DNA of 64,000 bases from Alentia gelatinosa (taxonomy: Eukaryota > Annelida > Polychaeta > Phyllodocida > Polynoidae), in contig OX465581.1 in NCBI GenBank assembly GCA_950022655.1, forward strand, positions 32,769,300 to 32,833,299. The letters are read 5' to 3'. Under the pieces are notes generated by a model. The model searched no databases and had not been told where the DNA came from. It saw only the letters and a list, made by a program, of their open reading frames with translations. Position 1 is the stretch's first letter, and every line of letters begins with the position of its first letter. The position numbers and the translations under genes are program-made. Of the stretch, positions 27,201 to 39,200 are shown in pieces.

Positions 27201-30200
27201 AGCCGGGGGGTTGTTGTCTCGCGCCTCGCTCAGTCGCGGGGCGCGTCCTGGCCGTTTTTTTAACTCTGTGTTGTCTGAGGGTATCCGGCCTGCTTTGGTG
27301 TCGGCCGAGCACCGCTTTGAAGAGGGTATCCGGCCTGGGGCATCCGGCGTGGTGTTGGTACAGGTGCTGGCGCGGTGTGCTCGTACCCGTGCCCGTATGT
27401 CAGCTTCCTGTTGCAGGCGTGTACGGAGTGACCACACTGCCTGCCGACGGAATCGCAGAAGCTACACACGTGCAGACACCGGATGCCCCCCTCCTCGTGG
27501 CCGTTACGGTGGCGGCACCCCCTCTCGGTGTTGTAGTCTCTGCAAGGTGCATCCCGCCCTTTGCCACGTCCGGTATCGTTCCTTTGATGGGTCGGTCCGG
27601 TAGCCGTCATGGCGAGCCGTACCCGTTCCTCCTGGATACGGCCGTAGTCGGCCCAGTACAAACGGCCAGACTCAATCTGGTCAAAGACGACATTTGACCA
27701 CCGTCGAACTGCGGCCCACGGCCGTGCCTGGGCATCGACGGAGACCTGCTGTAAGTGCCGAAACATGTGCTTACGGTCCTCGGGCCGCACGGCCCGTTCG
27801 TCTCCCAGCAGGGACAGAAAACAACTTATATATTCCAGTGGCTCGAGGGATGACCGTAGCTCGAGCTTCTGGTGGAGTGTATACACCCCGTCACGATCAA
27901 TGTACATATACGGTATGGCAGTTAATCTACGGGTGTTGAAGTCTGATATCAATGACTGCTTACCGGTCGTACAGTCGTGCCTCATGGTTTCCTTTTCGAA
28001 TTCGCGTTGGAGGTAGTCCTCAGGTGCATAGTTGTCCCGTAGTTGACGCAGGGTGGGTAGAGACCGTTCGGCCTGGTCCCGGGCCCAATCCCTCGTCCGG
28101 GACGCTGCCGATGCCCGTGAGCCGGTTGCCCTGGAGCCCGGGCGGGAGATCTGCATGATGGCGTCCATCATGCCGTCCATCTTGTCAGACATCTTGGTGA
28201 AGCCGGACTCGAGAGCCGTAAGCCTCGAGGACCGTACGCTGGTCGCTTGCTGGGATACGGAGTCCACGTGGTCGTCTGGCTGCTGCTGCTGGCGAACGGT
28301 CACCTCCGAATCCGTTGAGTCCTCGGCCCGAGAAGACGTTTCCTCCGGGCGCGAGGCGGCTGCACTTCGTGTAAGTGGTCCACTCATCCTTGTAGACTAC
28401 AATCCTCCAGATACCAGAAATTATGGAATCCCTTTGTACACGGTCACCAGTATTCGGGGAATACAGGGACCGGAGGTACGTAGAGGGAAAAGCCAAGAGA
28501 CTGGAGAGTAGAAAAAAGTACGTCAGTACGGTAGGACAGCTGAGCGAATTGTGAGGCTGAGGTGAGTGCACCGCTCACGCAGGTCGGTTCGCGGTGCATG
28601 GTGATAGCGACAGGTGGCGCGAGGGGAGCGCTGGTGGTGAAATGTGTCACCAGGGGGGGCAATGACCACCCCTGACCAAAGGCCATGAGTAACCTTTGAC
28701 AACGGTGGTAACCCATAAATATGAAAGTGCAAAGTGTAATAAAAATACTATACAAATGGTCCTTTAATAGCCATATACCATATATCTTATTACTGAGGGT
28801 CTCTAGAACTGTTTTGTATACAATTACCCGAGGAACTTACCTTGAAATGTTCTGAAGGGGAATTGAAGTTCGAACGAGCCTTTGGGACTATTAGAGTACC
28901 AAAGAGGGACATGTAATTTAAGACATATCTAGTATCTGAACATATTAGTAAATACTTTGTGATCCCTACTATCATAGATTTGCAAAGAAGAATATTGCCC
29001 TACTAATATCATTGATCATTGTGATCGATAACATTTCATCATCTAAGTTGTTTCCACTTTGATGTTATCAGTGCAGACTATGTCATAGGACTTCACATCA
29101 GAAAGTTACCGTACAAAGTTGTATTTTATATATCCTAATTATGTTTTAGATGTTTGCTATGGAAGTGGTGTTTAATCCTCTGAATTATAAAAATGTCATT
29201 AAAACTTGTGAAATGATATGGTTTAGATGGCAGAAACTTTACATAAAATAAACGGAAATTCATTACATATTTTGATGATATCAATACTTTGATTTGTTGC
29301 TGATGTTAGAACCTTTCTAGATGGCTCTAATGTATCCATACCTACAGTTACATTCTGTAAACTGGCTGTAGATTGGATGGTTTACTGCACTGAATACGTT
29401 TACAGTTCAATACCATTTCCCGATACCAAATGTACGGTTTGAAACTGTAGATAGGATTACAGTAATATACGGTCCAAGTTTACGGTACCCCGTAACTTTT
29501 ACTGAACGACTTCACAATGCAGGAGCATGCAAAATAGCATTTCTAATTGAATATTCCATTTGTTGCATCACTCCAGAACTCCGACCTCGACAATATAATC
29601 AGGGAAGTCTACCAAGTAGTATTCTTTTTCTGGTACTTCACAAGAGACACAACGGATGAATATATCGAGTTCCAGCAATACGTAAAAGGTCGGTCAGCAG
29701 CTGAGTTCAACTATACATATGGCGAAAACGAGCAGGTAAGGGTTTAAGATCTCTCCTCAGCTAAGTGATGCTACTTGTGAGCAATACGAATAAAAAGAAT
29801 TGGTATTGTATAGGTAACATGAAAACGCTAAGGAAACACCGTAAAAAACAGAAGAAGGCGCAAATAAATGTTTTAATATAGGTTTCTACCTTTGACCAGT
29901 GGATAGGAATATATATATAGAGTGACATCTTTCCTACAGGTACCATATCCAGCGGCCAACCTTTATGAGTCCGTCATACTCTATGCTATAGCTGTAAATG
30001 AAACACTTCAGGAAGGCAGGAGCCTTGATGATGGTATTCTCATTTCCCAGCGTTTGTGGAATAGGTCTTTTCCAAGTAAGTTCTCGCAAGTTCTTCTTTA
30101 CAATAATTATAGCTTTATTCAAGGAAGACATAAAGCACTGCCTTGACCGATAACGTATTGTCAATCTAACAAATAGTGGTTATGTGTTAGGTGCGAATCA

Positions 30201-33200
30201 AAGTGCTTTATACTCCACACCTCCAGGTATAACTGGTGGAGTGCACCTAAATGCCAACGGGGATAGGGAGCAGCAGTTCATGGTAACGCATCTCCAGGAT
30301 CTATCAACAGGTGATATACAGGTAGGACCATCTTACTCAATAGCTCATATGAATCTTCAGGTGTATAGGCCTACCATGTTAGTATATACAAATGTCATGG
30401 TTGATTGACACATGCACATACACAAATATTATCTGATAAACTGCCCATCATATGTGGTGTTGCACAAGGTTCGAGTTTAGGACCATTCTCTTTTTCTATC
30501 GTATGTAAATGATATAATGAAAATTTTGTCAAGTGCTAATGCTAGGTTTACACCATCACCCCGACAGTCCCGACAGTGAATTTTCCCCGTTGCCTTACTC
30601 CATCAGGACTGGCCTAGTCCGCCTAGGTCGTCGGGATTGTGAATCGTAAGTCGACTTGACTGTCGGGGTGTTGCCGGGAGCTGCCGGGAAAATTTTTGAC
30701 TGTCAAAAATTCTGCCACGACTGTCCCGGCAACCCCCGTGGATAATTAGAATCGGGACGTAAGTGGCCGTAATTTACGGTACTTCGTCGTAAGTCGACGG
30801 GCCGGGGGACGGGGGCTTCTGGATAGCACTAGGCCTATGGGGCCGAAGTCTGCCGTAGTCCGCCGGGATCCGTTTCACAATCTAATAGGCTGTCCATTGT
30901 TTGTCTCCGTGACACCATAGCGGCAGTTTGCGTTTCACTAGATTCTTGACACCACAGGTAGCAGCACTATGGACAAGACGAACAACAAAAGTGGTATCTT
31001 CGGTTTCAGAAAAGTACATGTATAAGCTCTCGTTGTTAGTGCCACTGTTGTGTCACTGTTCACGAGACAGTCTATCCTCTTGTACTGATCATTACAACAA
31101 TTTTAAAAGACAGTTTACCAGATATTATAACATATTTAGGTAAAGAAAATATGCCCTGAACAATTCCATATGTATCTTTTACCCATACCTCGATCTTTAT
31201 GAATCTCCAGTGGTCAACTCCTTTGTGAGAACCATTATACTATTCAAAGACTGCAGCCACTGGCAGTTTCGTATTGTATTGCTTGACCATAGGCTATCAC
31301 TTTATGTCTTAAAAACGAGAGCTCCAGTTTCAGGCTCCGTAACTCAGTCAAAAATACACATATGGACTTCAAATAAAGACTGAAATGTGGGAAAGACAGG
31401 AGGAATAATTTCTGTATTTAACTAAAAAACTAATGAATCTTCCCCTGTCTCATTCAATATGTGCGCCTGAATTGTTATTGCATCGTAAAAATTAGCGATA
31501 CCGCGTGAATATAGGGATACGATCCGATATTACGGAAGCAATGTTTTTTAGTCGGATCGTTAAAGTAGTCGTAAAAATAAAACTGCGATCTGATTATAGT
31601 TAGCGATACCACAAAAAGTTGAGCAAATCCTTGTCTGGTCGAGTGGAGAGACCTATTTCGTGGTAACAACTAACAAATCTGTTGGAAACGGACCCACCCC
31701 AACATGCAGAGATCGATTGTGTATAACGTTTTTAATGGGAAATGTAAGAAACTAGCGCAATAAGAAATCGCAGGTTATTGCACAGTTATTTCATGCCAGA
31801 TAGGATATAGCTATATTGGAAATGTGGTTACTGCCATGACTATAAGATAGTGGTAATTGAAGGACATGCCCGCATTGAAGCCATTCCAATACGTTCGTAA
31901 GACCCAAATGTATAACCACTGTAGTGATCTTTCCTTGTTATTCTGGTGACAGGAAATAGGGATCATATACAGTGCCAATCAGTCGGTGAATATCCTGACA
32001 TCAACGATAACCTGGCCCTTTGGGATAACCTTTCCGCCGCCTGATACACCGGAGTGCGGCTATGAAGGCGAGTTTTGCAGTAAAGGTGCGTCGGGTTTCT
32101 CATGCTTTCATTTATGTTAAGTTTATATATGGGGTTTCACTAAAGATTCAGTACACCCCCACCCCCCCCCCCCCCAATTACCCATTAGTTATCGGTATGG
32201 GCCCACATGAGCATTCTATATCTCGAATGTAAAAGGGTCAATTTTAGGGTTATTCGCAGTAGTCAATATTCGAACGGGGCTGATTTATTTTCAGGATGGA
32301 ATCTGGGAAATTGTGAAAAAGGGGTGGATGTTTGGTGCAATTCAGTAGTGAATAATAAGTATTTAGAATTAGTTCGACAAATACAACTGTTAATAAATAT
32401 TTGGTACCAAATGTTTTTTAGGGAATGCTTTGAGGTTTAGTGGGTAGACGAGGCTTAGCAGGTTGAAATACACTTCCTTACCCAGCGCTTTTTTTTCCAA
32501 CTGTAGCACCGATAAGGCGCCAACGGAACGAAAAAATTACACAAAAATGATTTGAGGTTTATACATTTTATAAATCTCAGATCTTACGGGTCCTTGCTTC
32601 ATAATAGTATTGAGAAAACCCTTCAATATTAGTTCATCTACTCTCATCTATAAGTTAAATACATGATACATCCATACACAAAATCCACAAAGGCGTTCGC
32701 GGAAGCGAACGTCGGAGAAGATTGTCAACATTACATATCCAACATCCATATCTTGAATAACGAAGGTCACATGTTCGCCCATCAAAAAGTGTTTGTACAC
32801 GTTTCACTTTTTCTGTTTCCTATTCATGAAATCTACAGAGCGATACCTACTGTTTTACAGTCGCAGCAGAGGGTATATTCATTAACAGGTATATATATCT
32901 GGTTTACCTACCACCTGTCGCCCAATGCTTGGTTCTCCACGCTCACGTATCATTGTATACTCATGTACTTGCATGTATGCATAACAGAAGTGGTGATTAA
33001 TACATTAACTATAGGCTTCTGGTTGCTTATCGTCACATTATGTGAATGTTTATACCATGAGACTATGTCAATCCTACCATGTGTCTGCCACTTTCTGAAA
33101 ACAATGAAACGTATTTTTCAGACCCTCTGGCAGCCCTAAAGCGCACCATTACAATATTCTCCAGCGTCCTTGCCGGAACATTGATTCTAGCCACATTAAT

Positions 33201-36200
33201 TGTTTACGTCTTTTACAGGTATTGTCATAATTTCATTAATAATCTCGGCAGGATAAAATGTATCATATATTACTATGTACCTATAGGCGAATGTCTTACT
33301 ATTACGTACCACGTGAGCACTAATTCTGCTATTCAGAAAGTTTTAGACTGGCATTCTTAATGATAATTAGGTATATAATAGTAAAGAGACACAGTGAGTG
33401 TGACTGAATTCCATCTGTTCCTCGATATTTTGGCTAGAAATACTCACTCGTTCTTCGAACTCGGTTAGTATTTCTGACCAAAATATCTCTGAACAGATTC
33501 CATTCAGTCACACTAACTATGTCTCTATATAATATATCACTCACATTATATCATGCATTACCGAAATCACCTATTTTTGTTTAGCATAAATAAATACACC
33601 ATTGATACACTGCAGGAGAATGAAATTGGCCAGGGAGATCGCCGATATGAAGTGGAAAGTTGATCTAAAAGATGTTATAATAAAGCGTGGGAAACAGCAT
33701 GGTTCCAGGAGCTTTGTAAGTGTATTCTCCTTGGTTAGTAATCTCGTGAATCGATTTCCTCTGGCTAATACTATACTGCAGACGCTATGCAAACATTACA
33801 TGTATCCTTATGATTCTAGGATGTATATGTTATATACTCTGATACAAAAAGTTGCGGTATATTATCGTGATTGTTTGTTTGGGTAATTTAACGTCTAATT
33901 TGTTCAATTAGACTTACTTTGGGTTTGACCGAATCTATGAGATGAATGTAGGTAAAAGTCTCACCCCTACACATTTACCAAGGTGAGAGTTCTTTTACTT
34001 CCTACACCACATAGACATCATATGAGAAGAGTGGGACTCGAATCAACAAAGTCCAAAAACCTTGGGATTACAAGTCCAGTGCTCTTTACCACTGAGCTAA
34101 CTCCCTACCCTGGTTGCTTTTGCTATGCTTGTATGCAAGCATATCCGGTCTGCACCACGAAGAGGCAAGGCAACCAAGAGATTAGTAATTGCTGTCCACC
34201 CATGATCTTTGCTCTCGAGACAGAGGTTAAGTTTGGGTCTATGCTGTGTAAACTCGGCCAAAAAGTTGTCAGGTGTCGGAGAGAGAAATCGTCCACCTAA
34301 AATTGTTATTCCTTGTGCCACCTGACGATTATCTGCCCCGAAATGGTAAATTGTTGGTCGGTGGTGCGAAATATTAGAATTGTTGGTATTGGTCTACCAG
34401 ACATGAATTACTACAACTACAAGTTTAATGTGTAATAAAATCTACATTTGTTTTCATGAGAACCTCTTTCGTGAAACCAAGACCAAGGCAAAAATAAATT
34501 CATTCAACTTACTTTCCAGACCTCCTGTGTATCCCTTCATACGCAATCTGCCAGCTCGCAGCATAGCCTGGCGCAACGTTTCACGTTGATTGGCACGTAC
34601 AAGGTAGGCACGCTGTCAATAAGCAGATCATTTTATTTTGATAGCATGCTCTGTCGATATGACATGTTTATAGCGGAGCATTTATATGGCTTAGAGCCAC
34701 TAACCAATTTCTTATGATCAAATCAATTGTCTTATTAACTACTACTACAATTTAAAACACGTTTTATCATTCTATAATCCAACAATTTGCAACAAATATT
34801 ATGATTCTATTATCCATTTTATTGTTATTCATTCATATTTATTGATAATAATAAATGTCATTTATCCCAACCTGCCTCAACTTTTTTGTCCCTAGCTCAG
34901 CAGTATGATACAAAGTGTGTACTAGTAGCTGCTGTATTGAAACTGAAACCGGCTAAGGCCTGAAGTATCGAGAATTAAATTTCGGTATCATAGTCATGTT
35001 TATCTAAAAAGTTCAAAGATTCGATGACGACATTCTATCATGTCTTTTTTATTCTTCTTCAAGGGGATACGCGTTGCTTTGAAGCCAATTAACCATGTGA
35101 GCCATATCGACCTAAGTGATCGAGATTTCCTCTTAGAAATGAAGCAGGTATGTGAAACATGCGTACGTGCGTTTCGATATTTACCGACTAAGTGAAATAA
35201 CTGTCGTTGAATATATGATGGTAAACCTCAAATGCTTGTAAGTTTGCGAATCATGACCCAATCATATATATATAGGCCTGTTATCTGTGTAGGTATGTTC
35301 TATGGGCAGAGAAGGAGAATGCCACTAACCCACACGAAAGGGTTGTAGACTTGCTCAAGTCTTTGATTATGAACATTCATTAAATGATTCAAGATAATTA
35401 GGATGATCCTTCCCTCTCTGCTCATGCTGTATCACAGTGAGGAGGGGTAATGGGGTAAGCAGTGCCGAATTTAACTAGATAAGAAAAATATGTTTTTGAA
35501 AAAACAAGCAGTCCAGTGGACGTGAGTAAGGTATGTGGGAAAAGGGTGACTATTCATCTGAATATTTAGAATGTTCTCTCCTTGCTGAGAGTGTGGTGTG
35601 GGATTTTGTTTGTTTGTTTGTTTGGGTAGTTTAACATCCAATTTTTTCAATTAGACTTACTTTGGATTTGACCGAATCTATGAGATGAATGTAGTTAGAA
35701 ATCCCACCACTACACATTTACCGAGGCAAGAGTTCTTTTACTTCCCACACCAAATAGACATGGTATGAGAAGGATTGGCCTTTGATATAGCAGTAAATCT
35801 ACCACTGCTGGGGGTGAAGAAGAAAAGTGGCTGCAGTGGGACTCAAATCAACAAAGTCCAACAACCTTGGGATTACAAGTCCAGTGCTCTTTACCACTGA
35901 GCTAACTTCCCAACCTTGTTGCTTTAGTTATGCTTGTGTGCAAGCAAATCCCGTCTGCACCATGAGGAGGCGAGGCAACCAAGACGGTGAACAGATTAGT
36001 AATTGCTGTTCACCTCAGCAGACCATAATCCAACCAACACAGTGTCATATACTCACAGAGAACTCTTTCAAATAAGGTATATTCATCAGAGTATAACTGA
36101 TATGACCAGCCCTTAACCCACCCAGATCAAATCATTCACAATGAAGAGTGGGATGACCAGTCAAAGGCTCCTGGAAACCTCATTTTATCAACTGTTCAAA

Positions 36201-39200
36201 TGCAGTACTAATCTTTCTTGAGAATGTGCCCTCATTGTGAGGTGTGTATTGGTAACTGGTATGAGCCATTTATGCAAGATCATATGTCCATAATAGATTA
36301 CCCATCATGATCCTGAATGACAGATCACTTCTCCGCTACATAAACAATATAAAACCACAATTTCGTACCTGTTGGGTTGAGTCACTATCAACGTGACGAT
36401 CTATGTTTGGGGGCCATCCATAGAAGATGTAGGCAAAATCCCTAAACAAATTAGAGCGAATATATTTCCCACGTATTTATAATTCATGGATGTCAGCCTA
36501 TATGGGACAAAACCCATACACTGCTTCCTCTATCATCCGCTAAAATGCTATCAGTTTGACTAATGGGCTACATGTTTGGCACTTCAAAGGTGACGATTTA
36601 CAATTAACCATATCCTAAGAATCGTTGACAGGATTTAGGAACTAAAGCCAAAGCTAAAAGCATGCAGATCGGCCATGTGGTTCTTAGGACATGTGTTTGT
36701 ATATATGTAACACAAATATAGATATAGAGAGCCTGGAAAAAAACTAAGAAATGACACTCTTCAGATGCAATAAAATAATACGAAAAGACGCTAACGAGGA
36801 CCAGTCTGTAAAGAACGGGAACACAATTATTCAACATTTATATTTACAACACAAAAGTCGCTTACTTTCTCCTACAGAAAGGAGACATCGGATGAAGGTT
36901 GAATGGCGACAAAGACAAATCAATGCTTTGCACACCAGTCCAGTAAACTTGACTTTCAAATGAGGAATAAATTTACTTTTTTATTTTGAAATAACCTTTC
37001 AGCTACAGGACCTTAACCACCCTAATGTGCTGCGGTTTCTTGGTGCCACAGTAGAGCCTGGTGAAATATACATTCTCTCTGAATACTGCGTCAAAGGAAG
37101 TCTACAGGTGAGTGTTGCCCTTTGAATATAGGGCCATCTATAAAGTACGTACGCAGTAAGAGTGTGGGAGAAGTAACTTTTTTTGGACATTGAGCGTACG
37201 TTTTTAATAAGATGCGTTCTAGTCAGATGGGAAGGGGTGTTTTCAGATACGTACTTTATGTTGCATACGTACTTCATGGATGCCCCCTATTCCTTTTCAT
37301 GATATCATAGTTAATATAACCTTTATGAAAAATATCACAATGCACATGTAGTAGAGCTCTATTCATAGATGACGGGTATAGCTTTACAATATCGTACAAG
37401 CACATAGTGCAAGATGTCCTCTTTTATTTCAGGATGTGCTTGAAAATTATGATATCCAGCTTGATTGGGAGTTCAAAATGTCACTCATATTGGATATCTT
37501 GGAGGTTAGTCATATTTTATCTATCGCATTCCAGTTTACACCGTTGATGTCAAAGAGTGTTCGGTGTCTGCTAGATTTCCTTTCACGAAAAATGTGTTTA
37601 ACCTTTTCAGTCCAACCCCCATTCGGGAGGCCTTCCTACCAAATCCGACAAGAAGTGCAGCAATATACTTCCAGGCGACGATGCTGGAAGTTATTGCACC
37701 CCTCTCATAAGATCTCACACTCTCTATAAGTGGTATTCTGTACAAGGTTCTCACTTCGCTCTATGGGAGAAGAATTCTTAAGGAAATAGGCTTAGAGCCT
37801 TGAGAATCCACTGGCACACAGTATTCCCGCTAGGTGGCATCATTGAGGTTATAGGAATCTTTCGGTAGCATTGATGTAAGTCTTTAGCACGGGAGGCAGG
37901 CCAGTGGATTCTCAAGGCTCTAAGCCTAGTTAATTAAGAATTATTCTCCTATAGAGCGAAGTGAGAGTACATAATACCACTTAGAGAGTGTGCGATCTTA
38001 TGAGAGGGGTGCCATTCAACATATATGAATATGTTTGAAACACATTAATCATAGTAGTGTTACGTACAAAATATTTGCACTTGATACTGATACCTATAGT
38101 GGAGCTTTTAGTAGTTGTGAAAGAAATGTGAACATCTATGGCTTATTTCATATGAATATGACTTTTGCAGTAATGGTGCCAACAGATTCCTGGAGGCATT
38201 CCTCGTCCACTGGGTTGGGATGCCTTTAGGCATTGTTCGTCCCCTGAGTGGGAGTGCCTCAGTGCATCACTAGGAATGATACTTCAAGCACTTACATTTG
38301 CAGGGATTGCAGTTTTTGAATAACAGTATTCTACGATGTCACGGCAATATGAAGAGTTCCAATTGTCTTGTGGATGGACGTTTCGTGGTTAAGGTGTCAG
38401 ACTTTGGACTGAGCACATGGCACTATGGCCCAGACAAAAGGAATAAAGGTGAAAAACTCAATTTGGGGAATTTTAAATTATCATATAAGATAGGATCATT
38501 GACCACATTTCTCCAAGACAATTAGACAAGACAATTAAGTCTCAATCTTCAGTGGCTAAAAGTTATAGCAATTTGTTTAGATTCCAACCACAGTTGGTAA
38601 CTGCACAATGGGTGCTTTCTTCTGCATTTGGTTGCCATGGCAATCAAATTCTATGGACATGGAAACAAAATTCCCACTTATCTTCCAAATGTATACATAA
38701 TATTGGAAAGGAGCAGATGTTTGTTTTTTGCACTTATTATTCAAACAAACGAGCATCAGATTCAGAAGATTCATGAGGTCATCATTGATGAACGTGGCAA
38801 GTTTCATGCAGTAGAAGTTCCGGTGTCACTGGACCCATTTTGAAGGGCCTTTTTGACACTTTGCTCTTCTACTATATCTATTGTATCAAGTAGTTATCTT
38901 CTTTAAGAGTAATGACCAAGACTTGCCACAATCATAATGAATACACTGTATATCTTTATTGAAGATTTCCTTTGGACGGCTCCTGAAATACTTAAATCCA
39001 TTGACCGTCAGGGCAATGCAAAGGGTGACATCTACAGCCTAGGTGTGATTATACAAGAGATAGTAGCCAGAGAGGGGCCATTCTATCTCAATGAAACACG
39101 ACTCACTGCTGACGGTAAGTTATTATTATGTGTGGCGGATATATAGAAAGATTTCCTGAATCGCCATGATCACTTTAACTCTAAATTGGGTGATTTATTT

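Larger units (their letters stand above)
25736..28690 (-). mobile_element. DIRS-like tyrosine-recombinase retrotransposon, internally deleted, antisense in intron 5
   Basis: Read on the minus strand, the order is gag (28387-27260), then pol with the N-terminal part of reverse transcriptase (27437-26214), then the C-terminal half of a tyrosine recombinase (about 26240-25736). The element is visibly GC-rich against AT-rich flanks. The rest of reverse transcriptase, RNase H and the N-terminal part of the recombinase are missing. The outer ends are uncertain: I could not prove terminal repeats, and the limit near 28690 is set by the change in base composition. Confidence 0.85.
19414..32085 (+). 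other. Receptor cyclase extracellular ligand-binding region (exons 1-9)
   Basis: Residues 1 to about 468. A signal peptide covers residues 1 to about 25, with an N-V-S glycosylation sequon at N29. Family landmarks follow: the [20 protein letters not shown] segment, then [20 protein letters not shown] with FGWRRIGII, and near the end [20 protein letters not shown]. This is the periplasmic-binding-protein-like (ANF receptor) fold. The segment between exons 5 and 6 is separated by a 6-kb intron loaded with mobile elements. Confidence 0.9.

Noticed and set aside
25908..28511. Several plus-strand frames of 65-179 codons
   Set aside because: GC-rich shadows of the minus-strand DIRS-like element; none has a family motif.
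34033..34105. Functional tRNA-Thr gene
   Set aside because: Extra bases between anticodon and T arm, no matching acceptor stem, and sits inside a repeated SINE.
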